A DNA stretch of 35,566 nt from Eubacteriales bacterium (GCA_030536515.1 JAUNPV010000018.1:1-35566); one strand, 5' to 3'. Positions 21,130 to 29,423 are shown, counted from the stretch's first letter. The notes: generated from the sequence alone by a model not told the origin. Made by a program: numbers and translations.

Positions 21130-22116
21130 GTGAGCAAAATGAATCCCAATGCGGAAAAGACGCCGAGACTGAGCCTACACCAGTCCAGCCGATTCTCCAA
21201 ATATAAAAAGACCCTGGCGCTGCTGACCATGGTGGCCCCGGTCACCATCTGGCTGATTCTGCGCAGCTATCTGCCCATGGCGGGCATGGTCCTGGCCTTC
21301 AAGAACTACAAGGTCTACCCCAAGGACCCCACCTTCTGGAACAACCTGATTCACAGCAAGTGGGTGGGCTTCAAGAACTTTGAGTTCCTGTTCAAGACCG
21401 ATGCGGCCATGCTGGCCGTCCGCAACACGGTGCTGTATAACATTGTGTTCATCATTCTGGGCGTCATCATTCCCGTGGCCCTGGCCATTATGATGAACGA
21501 GCTGACCAAGAAGCTCGCCGCCAAGACCTACCAGACCCTGATGTTCTTCCCCTACTTCCTCAGCTGGGTTGTTGTCAGCTACTTCCTCAACGCCTTCATC
21601 GACGCTCAGTACGGTATGCTCCCGGCCATGCAGAAGGCGGCCGGAGAGATTCCCTACTCCTGGTACACCAGCACCAAGCCCTGGCCCTACATCATCGTTT
21701 TTGCAAACCTCTGGAAAAACACCGGCTACACCGTCATGCTGTACCTGGCCGCCATCACCGGCATCGACACCACCCAGTATGAGGCCTCGGCCATCGACGG
21801 CGCAACCAAGTGGCAGCAGATATGGAACATCACCATTCCGAACCTGCGCACCATGATTGCCATTTTGTTCATCCTCAACGTGGGCAAGATTTTCAACTCC
21901 GACTTTGGCCTGTTCTACAACGTTCCCATGCAGAACGGCGCCACCTTCCCGGTGACCCAGGTTATCGATACCTACATCTACCGGTCCTTCATGACCACCC
22001 ACGACGTGGGCATGAATACCGCCGCAGGCCTATTGCAGAATGTTCTTGGCTTCATCTGCATCATCACTGCAAACTCCGTCGTCAAAAAAATCGACGAAGA
22101 CAGCAGTATGTTCTAA
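21130..22116 (+). CDS. ABC carbohydrate transporter permease, LplB type
   Basis: A 328-residue inner-membrane permease with six predicted helices. The ABC-permease EAA loop is present as YEASAIDGATKWQQIWNITIP (near 217-237), which contacts the ATPase. The N-terminal sequence PVTIWLILRSYLPMAGMVLAFKNYK is typical of LplB-like permeases of the CUT1-related family that import oligosaccharides or polysaccharide fragments. The start is uncertain: GTG 21130 or ATG 21139, both near a GGAAAGAGACGG stretch. It is followed 12 bases later by the partner permease, then the binding protein. No ATP-binding subunit is encoded nearby, so a shared MsmX-like ATPase is expected. Confidence 0.9.
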   Translation: MSKMNPNAEKTPRLSLHQSSRFSKYKKTLALLTMVAPVTIWLILRSYLPMAGMVLAFKNYKVYPKDPTFWNNLIHSKWVGFKNFEFLFKTDAAMLAVRNTVLYNIVFIILGVIIPVALAIMMNELTKKLAAKTYQTLMFFPYFLSWVVVSYFLNAFIDAQYGMLPAMQKAAGEIPYSWYTSTKPWPYIIVFANLWKNTGYTVMLYLAAITGIDTTQYEASAIDGATKWQQIWNITIPNLRTMIAILFILNVGKIFNSDFGLFYNVPMQNGATFPVTQVIDTYIYRSFMTTHDVGMNTAAGLLQNVLGFICIITANSVVKKIDEDSSMF

Positions 22117-22128
22117 GGAGGTGCTGAC

Positions 22129-23043
22129 ATGGCTAAGAAAAATCACCGTTTGAATTCCATCAGTGCAGGGACCGAGGCTGTATTCCACATCATCATCGCC
22201 CTGTTTGCCCTGTGCTGCATTATCCCCTTCATCTTCGTTATCATCATTTCCTTCACGGATGAAGCCTCCCTGCGGGAAATTGGCTACTCCTTTGTTCCCC
22301 AGGCCTGGAGCACCTACACCTACCAGTTCGCCTTTGACAAGCTGCCCCAGATTTGGCGCTCCTTCTTCAACTCCATCGTCATCACCGTGGTGGGCACCGT
22401 GCTGAGCACCTTCATGTGCGCCCTGTACTCCTACGCCCTGTACCGGCCGGACTTCAGGTTCCGCAACTTCTTCAACTACCTCAGCTTCTTCACCATGATT
22501 TTCCCCGGCGCGCTGATTCCCACCTACATCATCTCCAAGCAGGTTCTGGGCCTCAGCGAGAACTACGCCGCCCTGATTGTGCCGCTGCTGGTTTCCCCCT
22601 TCAACATCATCGTCATGCGGACCTTCTTTAAAAGCTCCTGCCCCATGGAGCTGATTGAGGCGGCCACCATCGACGGGGCAGGGGAGTACAGCATCCTGTT
22701 CCGGATTGTTGCCCCCATTGCAAAGCCCGGCATCGCCACCATCGCATTGCTGAACTCTCTGGCCTACTGGAACGACTGGTTCCAGTCCATGCTCTACATC
22801 CGTCAGAATAAAATTCTACAGCCCCTGCAGGCGCTGCTGATGGAGCTGCAAAACAATGTGGAATATCTGAACCGTATGGCCGGTCAGATGGGCACCGCCG
22901 CCGTGATGGAGTCCATGAAAGCGCCCACCCAGTCCCTGCGCATGGCTCTGGTGGTGATGATTGTCCTGCCGATTGCCTGCGCCTACCCCTTCTTCCAGCG
23001 CTACATCGTCGCCGGCCTGGCCGTCGGCTCGGTGAAGGGCTAA
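22129..23043 (+). CDS. ABC carbohydrate transporter permease, LplC type
   Basis: A 304-residue partner permease with six helices. Its EAA loop is ELIEAATIDGAGEYSILFRI (about 182-201), and the C-terminus, FFQRYIVAGLAVGSVKG, is the usual ending for LplC/MalG-type subunits. AAGGAGG precedes ATG 22129. It forms a heterodimer with the LplB-type protein and receives substrate from the lipoprotein encoded next. Confidence 0.92.
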   Translation: MAKKNHRLNSISAGTEAVFHIIIALFALCCIIPFIFVIIISFTDEASLREIGYSFVPQAWSTYTYQFAFDKLPQIWRSFFNSIVITVVGTVLSTFMCALYSYALYRPDFRFRNFFNYLSFFTMIFPGALIPTYIISKQVLGLSENYAALIVPLLVSPFNIIVMRTFFKSSCPMELIEAATIDGAGEYSILFRIVAPIAKPGIATIALLNSLAYWNDWFQSMLYIRQNKILQPLQALLMELQNNVEYLNRMAGQMGTAAVMESMKAPTQSLRMALVVMIVLPIACAYPFFQRYIVAGLAVGSVKG

Positions 23044-23130
23044 GCCCGTTCCGACAGAACATACTTTTGGCTCAAACAGCACGTCGCTGTTAAGCAATAA
23101 AAAACATTTTATGATAATGGAGGAAAAAAG

Positions 23131-24738
23131 ATGAAAAAGTTCTTCGCACTGCTGCTGGCCCTTACTATGGTCCTCAGCCTGGCCGCCTGCGGCAGCAAGC
23201 CCGCAGAGCCCACCGCCGCTCCCACCGAAGCCCCCGCTGTTGATGCGCCCGCCACGGAAGCTCCCGCTACCGAGGCACCCGCTCCCGCTGAGCTGGAGCC
23301 CGTGACCCTGAAGATGTGGTTCCACGGCTCTACTGTGACCCCCGAGGCCTCCGCAAAGGTTATGGAAACTCTGAATCCCATCCTGCAGGAAAAGCTGAAC
23401 GTTACGCTGGAGCCCATCTGGGGCACCTGGGGTGACTTCGACACCTCCGTTACCACCGCTCTGGCTGGCGGCGACGATGTGGACATCTACTTCACCTGCA
23501 ACTGGTCCGGCAACGAGTACAACAGCTACGCCCGTGACGGCTACTACGTCAAGCTGGACGACCTGCTGGACACCTGCGCTCCCGAGCTGAAGGCTGCTAT
23601 CCCCGAGGGTATCTGGGACTGCGCCAAGACCAACGGCGCTGAGGGCATGGGCATCTACGCTGTCCCCGGCCTGAAGGACACCGCTACCCAGAACTGCTGG
23701 GACGTCAACGGCACCCTGCTGGCCGAGTGCGGCTACAATGTTGACGAGGTCTGCGCTGCCGGCCTGGACTACTTCTCCGCTGAGTTCGAGGAGATGCTGG
23801 CTGCCGCCAAGGCCAAAAAGGGCAACGACTTCTACCCCCTGCTGATTGAGCCCGCCGTCCTGGAGCGTATGGTTACCCATTCCGCTATCGTGACCGGCGA
23901 CCTGTCCGGCGCCAACGTCCTGTCCTACTACTACGATGCCGAGCATCCCGCTACCGACTTGGGCAACGCCATTGTCAACAAGTATGGCACCGACGAGTTC
24001 GCCGCCTTCGCCGCCAAGACCTATGAGTATGCGCAGAAGGGCTACATCTCCCCCAGCTGCCAGAACCCCAACACCGCCAACGACTACCGTACCGCCTGCC
24101 AGAGCTCCGGCGAGTACCTGTTCGGCACCCAGTCCTACGCCTTCGGCTGTGAGCTGGATTTCTCCAATGCTCGTGGCATTGATGTCCGCATGGTCCCCGA
24201 GACTGCTGCTTACATGGACTGCACCTCCGGCCAGGGCGCTATGATGGCCATTTCCGCCACCTCCAAGAACCCCGAGCGGGCCCTGATGTTCCTGAATCTG
24301 CTGAACACCGATTCCGAGATTATGACTCTGGTCAACTACGGTGTTGAGGGCTACACCTACAACAAGAACGACGACGGCACCATCACCTTCGTTGACGAGG
24401 TCCGTGCTACCTACTCTCCCTGGACCAACGGTGTCGGCAACGTCCGTATCCTGCCCCCTACCGCTCAACAGGGCACCGATTTCTGGACCCGCTTTGCTGA
24501 CTACTACAATGCAGCTGAGACTCTGCCCTACGGCGGCTTCGTCTTCGATAACTCCGTGTGCGCCACCGAGAGCGCTGCCATTGCCAATGTCTACGCTGAG
24601 TACGCCTTCAACCTGATGTCCGGCGCTGTCAACCCCGATGAGGTTCTGCCCGAATTCCTGGAGAAGCTGAACGAGGCTGGCATGGAGACCCTGGTTAACG
24701 CTGCCAACGAGCAGATGACCGCTTACCTGGCTGGCTAA
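23131..24738 (+). CDS. Extracellular solute-binding lipoprotein of the Lpl-type importer
   Basis: A 535-residue lipoprotein. A type II signal peptide has the lipobox LAAC (17-20) with acylated C20. A low-complexity linker follows, rich in Ala, Pro, Thr and Glu (about 24-55, repeated PATEAPA), then a large binding domain (VTLKMWFHG onwards) of the family 1/DUF3502-like type. It captures the oligosaccharide outside the cell for the two permeases upstream. The 87-base gap from the permease has no clear promoter. The ribosome-binding site is GGAGG before ATG 23131. Codon use shifts toward GCT, CGT, GGT and CTG relative to its neighbours, a sign of strong expression. A terminator follows 36 bases after the stop. 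Confidence 0.93.
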   Translation: MKKFFALLLALTMVLSLAACGSKPAEPTAAPTEAPAVDAPATEAPATEAPAPAELEPVTLKMWFHGSTVTPEASAKVMETLNPILQEKLNVTLEPIWGTWGDFDTSVTTALAGGDDVDIYFTCNWSGNEYNSYARDGYYVKLDDLLDTCAPELKAAIPEGIWDCAKTNGAEGMGIYAVPGLKDTATQNCWDVNGTLLAECGYNVDEVCAAGLDYFSAEFEEMLAAAKAKKGNDFYPLLIEPAVLERMVTHSAIVTGDLSGANVLSYYYDAEHPATDLGNAIVNKYGTDEFAAFAAKTYEYAQKGYISPSCQNPNTANDYRTACQSSGEYLFGTQSYAFGCELDFSNARGIDVRMVPETAAYMDCTSGQGAMMAISATSKNPERALMFLNLLNTDSEIMTLVNYGVEGYTYNKNDDGTITFVDEVRATYSPWTNGVGNVRILPPTAQQGTDFWTRFADYYNAAETLPYGGFVFDNSVCATESAAIANVYAEYAFNLMSGAVNPDEVLPEFLEKLNEAGMETLVNAANEQMTAYLAG

Positions 24739-24774
24739 TCCCCAGCTGACAAAAGCAGATACCTAACCAACAGA

Positions 24775-24804
24775 TGCCCCGCACCGAAAGGTGCGGGGCA
24801 TTTT
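24775..24804 (+). terminator. Terminator of the transporter operon
   Basis: TGCCCCGCACC and GGTGCGGGGCA form an 11-bp stem around a GAAA tetraloop, followed by TTTT. Confidence 0.9.
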
Positions 24805-24805
24805 C

Positions 24806-24954
24806 GCAATCCTGTTTGCGTAGGGACAGCCCTTGCGGCTGTCCGTGCGGTAAGACCGTAGGGCCCGGCATCCTTGACGGGCCGTTCGGAAAGAAAACGG
24901 GAGGGGAAAAAATCTTGTCACGCAAAGGGAGGCTGCCCCGGCGAAATAAGACAA
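24806..24954. other. Intergenic repeat-like segment
   Basis: A GC-rich stretch with nested palindromes: GGACAGCC/GGCTGTCC (24824-24844), then GGGCCCGGCATCC and ACGGGCCG blocks. It resembles the dispersed palindromic repeats elsewhere in the window, but no second copy is visible here. No gene. Confidence 0.45.
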
Positions 24955-24982
24955 ACCAGGGAGGGCCGAAGCCCTCCCTGGT
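24955..24982 (-). terminator. Terminator of the yesL-eis operon
   Basis: A perfect 12-bp stem with arms ACCAGGGAGGGC and GCCCTCCCTGGT around a CGAA loop (TTCG on the minus strand), followed on the minus strand by TTTGTCTTATTT. It lies 10 bases after the acetyltransferase stop. Confidence 0.88.
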
Positions 24983-24992
24983 CCATTGCGTA

Positions 24993-26177
24993 TTAGAAAT
25001 AATCCACCAGCATCAGCGGCTTCCGGTAGAAAACCTTCCTGAGGTCGGGGTTGTCCCGGTGCAGGGTCAGGCCGCCCATCCACCGGCTGCTGTCTGCAAA
25101 GTCCCACACCCCGGCAATCAGAGCGGAGAAGGTGGCAATATCCAGGGAAAGGTCTGCGTCCGCCCCGGTCCCCTCCACGCTCACCGCCTTGCCGTTTTCG
25201 AAGGACACGGCGAAGCGGCGGTTATTCTGGGCCACCTGCCGGTCCCGGACCTCCAGGGTCACGGCCCCGGAGCCAGCGTATCTGGCCTTTTGAAGAACGC
25301 TCTGCACATTCACCACCCGGACCATGCCCCCGGGCTGGAGGGCCCACAGGGCGGCCCCCAGGGACCACTCGGGGCAAAGATACTGCATGGCGGTGCAGCT
25401 GGGCAGCACGAATTTGACGTACTTGTGGTCGGCGGACAGACTCTTGAACAGGTTCATCAGGCCGTAAAACCCCTCCCGGTCGGTGAAGAACAGCCAGGTG
25501 CACACCAGATTCCGCCCGTCCCGGTGGTCGGTCTTGACGAAGGTGGTGTAGGCCTTGGGGGTGCCGTCGGCGCTGAAATAGACGTAGGTGAACTCCTGGG
25601 AGGCGGCGGGGTCGCACCGCTTGGTGAAGTCGTAGTCCTTCTCCTGGTGAATGACCATCATGTTGAACTGCTCCTCCCAGACTCTGTCGATGGCCACAAT
25701 CTCCTTGCGGAAGGGGTCCGCCGCCTCGGCCAGGCGAAAATGGCCCGCAACCTCCGGCGGGTCCAGCAGCTGCAGGTCCACGGTGGCCAGCAGCTTCTGC
25801 ACGCAGCTTTCATAGCCGAATTTCCGATAATACCCGGTGGAAAAAGGGTAGAGATAGGAAAAATCATAGCCATTTTCAAACATATCCGGCAGAGCCGCCT
25901 GGAAGCAGCCCCGGATGCCGCCCCGGCGGCGGAACTGGGGCAGGGTGGCCACGCCGCCGATGCCGCCCATTTTGCAGTGGTTCCCGTCGAACTGGATGAG
26001 AAAATCCGTGACGGAAAAGGTGCTCATCATCTGGCTGTCGTCGGTGAACGCGGCCCAGCTGCTGACATTGCCGCTTTCCTCCCGGGGCGTGCCCCGCTTC
26101 AAGGGCTGCTCAAAGGCGATGGCGAACAGCTCGTCGATTCTCGCCTGATCCTGCGGTGTTGCTTTCCGAACGATCAT
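24993..26177 (-). CDS. Eis-like GNAT N-acetyltransferase with SCP2-type C-terminal domain
   Basis: A 394-residue cytoplasmic acetyltransferase. The first GNAT domain has the acetyl-CoA-binding region GGIGGVATLPQFRRRGGIRG (about 71-90). A second GNAT-like domain follows, then a C-terminal SCP2/sterol-carrier-like domain ending FYRKPLMLVDYF, with the carboxylate placed as in Eis proteins. Mycobacterial Eis acetylates aminoglycosides and other amines, but most clostridial homologues have unknown substrates. ATG 26177 follows AGGAGGAGAG and overlaps the stop of the yesL-like gene (ATGA), so the two are translationally coupled. Confidence 0.87.
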   Translation of the reverse strand: MIVRKATPQDQARIDELFAIAFEQPLKRGTPREESGNVSSWAAFTDDSQMMSTFSVTDFLIQFDGNHCKMGGIGGVATLPQFRRRGGIRGCFQAALPDMFENGYDFSYLYPFSTGYYRKFGYESCVQKLLATVDLQLLDPPEVAGHFRLAEAADPFRKEIVAIDRVWEEQFNMMVIHQEKDYDFTKRCDPAASQEFTYVYFSADGTPKAYTTFVKTDHRDGRNLVCTWLFFTDREGFYGLMNLFKSLSADHKYVKFVLPSCTAMQYLCPEWSLGAALWALQPGGMVRVVNVQSVLQKARYAGSGAVTLEVRDRQVAQNNRRFAVSFENGKAVSVEGTGADADLSLDIATFSALIAGVWDFADSSRWMGGLTLHRDNPDLRKVFYRKPLMLVDYF

Positions 26178-26806
26178 GGGCTCTCCTCCTTTGTAAAATA
26201 TGGCTCGAATATTTTCTTCAGCAGCAATGCGTTTAAGTAGGCGATGGCAGAGAAATACAGAAACACCCACAAAAAGGCGGTTTCCAAAAACAGCACCAGG
26301 TCAAAAAGCAGAACTGCAAAGGGAAACACATTCAAAAGGGCCACCACCATGGACCGGGGCAGATACCCCAGGCTGAGGAAAATGGCGTTTTTCAGGGTCT
26401 GGCGGCCGGTGTTGCGGAACTGGCTCAGCAGCGGGAACACATACCCCCCGGCCAGCACCAGCACCACCAGCAGCACCACCGGCGGGAAGTACAGATAGTG
26501 GGCCGGGCCGCTCATCCGGTAAAAGAGCACGCTGTCAAAGCCCACGCAGGCCCCCACCGCCACAAGCAGCAGCCACAGGCCGGTGGCCTGGCCGAAATTG
26601 GCCCGGAAGGCCCGGAAATACCCCCGCAGCAGCCCGCCCTCCCGGCCGGAGGCCATTTGAAAGCAGACGGTGTACAGGGCCGTCAGGGCAGCGCCGACGG
26701 TGAAAACCGGCAGGCAGGTCAGAAGAAAAACAAAGTTCAGCACAACCAAATCTCCCAGCCGGCTCATGGCGGTCATAAATTTGGAATCCGGGGACAAAAA
26801 TTTCAT
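26174..26806 (-). CDS. DUF624/YesL-family membrane protein
   Basis: A 210-residue protein with five or six hydrophobic helices. The N-terminus, KFMTAMSRLGDLVVLNFVF, then LLTCLPVFTVGAALTALY, is the DUF624 (YesL) signature. YesL-family proteins are repeatedly encoded beside Lpl/YtcQ-type oligosaccharide importers, but their biochemical role is not known. The importer genes lie just across the convergent terminators, so a functional link is plausible. The start 26806 is chosen because AGGAGG precedes it. The open frame extends further up, through a structured repeat. Confidence 0.85.
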   Translation of the reverse strand: MKFLSPDSKFMTAMSRLGDLVVLNFVFLLTCLPVFTVGAALTALYTVCFQMASGREGGLLRGYFRAFRANFGQATGLWLLLVAVGACVGFDSVLFYRMSGPAHYLYFPPVVLLVVLVLAGGYVFPLLSQFRNTGRQTLKNAIFLSLGYLPRSMVVALLNVFPFAVLLFDLVLFLETAFLWVFLYFSAIAYLNALLLKKIFEPYFTKEESP

Positions 26807-26835
26807 GGGGCCCTCCTGAAATGAATTTTTCATTG

Positions 26836-26985
26836 TGCTTATCGGCTTTAAGCAGCAAAGACTGTAGGGCGGCCTGACCTCAGGCCGCCGTCCATGTTTT
26901 CTGATGGAAAACATGGGCAAACGGATTGCCACGCCAGGAAAGAGGACTTATCTCGCAATGACAAGCTGAGTTAAGCCGATAAGCA
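26836..26985 (-). repeat. Structured leader repeat upstream of yesL-eis, closed by a 15-bp stem
   Basis: Read on the minus strand, TGCTTATCGGCTTAA (26985-26971) pairs with TTAAAGCCGATAAGCA (26851-26836). Inside are CAATCCGTTTGCC, a hairpin with arms CATGTTTTC/GAAAACATG, and a hairpin with arms GGCGGCCTGA/TCAGGCCGCC, then CTACAGTCTTTG. The same modules are found upstream of the response regulator (18759-18856). It sits between the promoter (26996-27024) and the yesL start. Confidence 0.8.
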
Positions 26986-26995
26986 TTTTTTCTTT

Positions 26996-27024
26996 ATCAT
27001 AGCATAAAAAGGGGAAAAATGCCA
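26996..27024 (-). promoter_or_regulatory. Candidate promoter of yesL-eis
   Basis: On the minus strand, TGCTATGAT is an extended -10 (TATGAT at 27001-26996) with a weak TGGCAT -35 (27024-27019) at 17 bases. Transcription would start about 5 bases before the structured leader. Confidence 0.5.
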
Positions 27025-27235
27025 CAGGATTATCGAGTAATATTCAACAGTGTAGGGAAAACGGCCAATGGCGAACATTTTACCTTGGTTTTTCGCTGGA
27101 ATCCAACCGGGATACCGGCCCTTCCGGACCTCCCAGAGCCTCTCAGCCGCCCCCGGACCGAAAAAACCCGCCGGAGGGGGCCGCTTTTTCGTAAATCCGA
27201 CGAAACAAAAAACAGTTGTTTTTGGACAATGCAAA
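27025..27235. other. Non-coding spacer
   Basis: Several overlapping short frames occur on both strands, but none has a ribosome-binding site or recognisable protein character. A GC-rich imperfect palindrome flanked by CGAAAAA and TTTTTCG lies near 27158-27191. Nothing else is seen. Confidence 0.45.
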
Positions 27236-27600
27236 GGCCCACCGACGAATCGGTGGGCCGCAGGGCATCGACAAAGCCTCGCAGAGTTTGCCGCCGCAGC
27301 GGCAAATAAATTCTAAATCATTTTCGGCCGGGGCGCACCCCAGGGTGGCCTCTCTTGCCCCTTCGGGGCAATTCACCTTCTGTACCTGGACGAAAATACA
27401 TCTCAGACTGCAAGTGCGGTGCGTCGCGCAGCGAATCCAAATCAAATATGATTGCCGGTGGCAATCATACAATACTTTTTGGAATTTGTACGCCATAGGC
27501 GTACAAATTATGCACGCAGCAGGCTGCATCCCTTCTGTCGGAAAGCCCCGAAGGGGGTTTTCGACAGACTGCGGCCCACCGACGAATCGGTGGGCCGCAG
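27236..27600. repeat. Multi-hairpin element, full copy 3, with duplicated flanking hairpins
   Basis: The core is 27264-27572 (309 bp) and collinear with copy 2, with only scattered substitutions. It is bracketed by a 28-bp direct repeat (27236-27263 and 27573-27600), a hairpin with arms GGCCCACCGA/TCGGTGGGCC, loop CGAA, plus GCAG. The adjacent gene (27624-28457) is on the minus strand, and only the hairpin distal to it is followed by a T-rich tail on that strand (TTTGCATTG). The element therefore lies in the opposite orientation relative to its host terminator compared with copies 1 and 2. Confidence 0.9.
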
Positions 27601-27623
27601 CCTGGCAAAAGCCCAGAAGGGCG

Positions 27624-28457
27624 TCAGCAGGAGAAGGTTTGGTAGCCGGTTTCGGCGGCGTTTTTCTCGTCGCAGCCTCTGGGGGAGAACTGGCCGGTGG
27701 GGAAGGGGATGCGGCTGAACATCTCGCAGGGGTCCTCGCCGCCGGCGCCCGGGGTGTCGCAGCATTCCTTGCAGGGAATGGCGTAGTCCAGCACCGGCAC
27801 CACCAGCTGGGCGTCCCGCTCCAGCCGGACGATGGAGAACTGGCCCAGGGTCACAAACAGCCGCCGCCGCTCGCCGGAGAGCACCAGCTCCTCGTCAAAC
27901 TGGGCCCGGATGGCCCCGGGAATCTGGGACAGGCACTCGCAGGCACCGCAGTCGCAGACCTCCTTCACCCGGGAGCAGAGCACCATGGGGTCCAGCACCT
28001 CCACCACGGCGGTGGGCAGGTTGGCCTTGACCAGGCTCAAGCCGTCGGCCTCCCCCAGGCGGGTGGTGCTGCGGTAGACGTGGGCACGGCTGTCCTCGCC
28101 GCAGAGGACCGCCCGCTTGGTGAACACCGCCAGGCCGTACAGCGTGGCAGGCCGGGACACCCCCACCACCGCGTCGGCCAGAATCCGGTAGTAGAAGGTC
28201 ACGTCGATGCAGTAGTGGTTCCGGTCAAATGCCACGGGCTCCACATCGATATAGGTGTACAGCAGCTCCGCCGACCGCACCCGGGCGCTGGCGGCGGTGT
28301 CCAGAAGCTGCTGGGAGCCGCTGGCTAAGTAGACCCGCAGGTCCTCGATGCAGTCCTTATCCCGACAGGAGTCGGTGATTTTTCGGGTGTGGATGGACAT
28401 GGCCTGCTTGAGATCCGCCGGATCGCAGCGCAGGGTGTCCTGACATTGCTCTGACAT
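27624..28457 (-). CDS. Cys-rich conserved clostridial protein, function unknown
   Basis: A 277-residue soluble protein with no signal peptide or membrane segment. Conserved-looking blocks include SCRDKDCIEDLRVYL (about 30-44), a central VEPVAFDRNHYCIDVTFYYRI, then LPTAVVEVLDP and the Cys clusters VCDCGACEC (about 167-175) and IPCKECC (about 228-234). I recall a family of this form across spore-forming Clostridia, annotated only as hypothetical. The duplicated beta-rich pattern and Cys clusters would suit a spore-coat or other multimeric structural protein, but that is inference. ATG 28457 follows GGGAGGT at good spacing. It lies 73 bases downstream of the XRE regulator on the same strand and may be co-transcribed with it. 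Confidence 0.65.
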   Translation of the reverse strand: MSEQCQDTLRCDPADLKQAMSIHTRKITDSCRDKDCIEDLRVYLASGSQQLLDTAASARVRSAELLYTYIDVEPVAFDRNHYCIDVTFYYRILADAVVGVSRPATLYGLAVFTKRAVLCGEDSRAHVYRSTTRLGEADGLSLVKANLPTAVVEVLDPMVLCSRVKEVCDCGACECLSQIPGAIRAQFDEELVLSGERRRLFVTLGQFSIVRLERDAQLVVPVLDYAIPCKECCDTPGAGGEDPCEMFSRIPFPTGQFSPRGCDEKNAAETGYQTFSC

Positions 28458-28530
28458 ATGGTTACCTCCCGAATCTTCATAATGGGGCTATAACACAGCT
28501 TATGCAGAGAATTTAGAGAAGTGCATAGAA

Positions 28531-29250
28531 TTATCCGTGATTATCCACAATCAGCATATTCAGCTTCTGCCACCGGCGCAGCTCCGCCGGGGTGATGAGC
28601 AGGTGCTGCTTCAGCTCATCGTCAGGCTCCTGGGGGGTCAGGGTCACCAGGCATTTGAAGGCGCAGGGCATCAAATCGGCGCTGGAAATGCCGCACAGCA
28701 GGCCCTCGGTGAAGTCCCGCAGCTCCAGGGGGTTGAAGATGTACAACAGGTCCTCCTCCAGGGCGTTGTACTGGTTGACGAAGGAAAAGCGGATGAGCAT
28801 ATCGCTGTAGACCACCCGGCCGGCGTAGAGCACCTCGCTGCTGCGGCCGGAGGAGGAGATGGAGCTGATGGTCAGAGCGGCGTCCCCCTGGGCACCGTCC
28901 TTTTTGTGGATTTGAATCACGCCGTCCTTCAGCCGGTTGTACCGGCCGTCGAAAAAGTAGAAGTACAGGGTCTGGGCCTGGAAGAAGGGACTGCGGCTGC
29001 CGTGGCCGGGCAGCGGTGCCGGGGCCTGGGGGGCGGCGGGGGCCAGGTCCGCCAGGCGGCTGATGGGCATTTCCAGCACCTGGCTGATTTCGTACAGGGT
29101 CTGGATGTCCAGGCTGATTTCGCCGGTTTCGTATTTGCTGACGGTGGCCCGGCTTTTGTGAATCCGGTCCGCCAGCTGCTGGAGGGTCATGCCCCGGGAC
29201 CGGCGGCTGCTTCGGATGCGGCTGCCCACGTGGGCGTTGATGTTTTCCAT
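28531..29250 (-). CDS. XRE-family transcriptional regulator with unique C-terminal domain
   Basis: A 239-residue regulator. Residues 9-65 form a Cro/CI-type helix-turn-helix (IRSSRRSRGMTLQQLADRIH, then SRATVSKYETGE). A Pro/Ala linker (about 70-84) leads to a 150-residue domain of mixed strands (LYFYFFDGRYNRLKDGVIQI and so on) that I do not recognise. It may bind a ligand. It is divergent from the NSS transporter at 29463 and upstream of the Cys-rich gene, so either could be a target. The start 29250 has AAAGGAG upstream. A GC-rich hairpin, CCGGGGG/CCCCCGG (29290-29311), lies between the divergent genes. Confidence 0.85.
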   Translation of the reverse strand: MENINAHVGSRIRSSRRSRGMTLQQLADRIHKSRATVSKYETGEISLDIQTLYEISQVLEMPISRLADLAPAAPQAPAPLPGHGSRSPFFQAQTLYFYFFDGRYNRLKDGVIQIHKKDGAQGDAALTISSISSSGRSSEVLYAGRVVYSDMLIRFSFVNQYNALEEDLLYIFNPLELRDFTEGLLCGISSADLMPCAFKCLVTLTPQEPDDELKQHLLITPAELRRWQKLNMLIVDNHG

Positions 29251-29394
29251 GGGAGGCTCCTTTGTTTCCTAAGAATATACATTTGACCGCCGGGGGAGGA
29301 ATTGCCCCCGGGACCAAGCCGGATTTTGGAAGATTATTCTATCACAGAGAAACAAATTCTGTCAAGAGTTTCCTGGAGCGAAATTTTTTCCGAT

Positions 29395-29423
29395 TTGCGT
29401 TCCCGGCCCTTCTGGGCTATAAT
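29395..29423 (+). promoter_or_regulatory. Promoter of the NSS transporter gene
   Basis: TTGCGT (29395-29400), a 17-base spacer and TATAAT (29418-29423), 39 bases before the ATG. Confidence 0.75.

Noticed and set aside
22816-24468. A 550-codon open frame on the minus strand
   Set aside because: It is antisense to the binding-protein and permease genes, with Gly/Val-rich biased composition and no start signal.
27019-27316. Several overlapping frames of 80-96 codons between yesL and the Cys-rich gene
   Set aside because: They run into the repeat element, overlap on both strands and have no translation signals.
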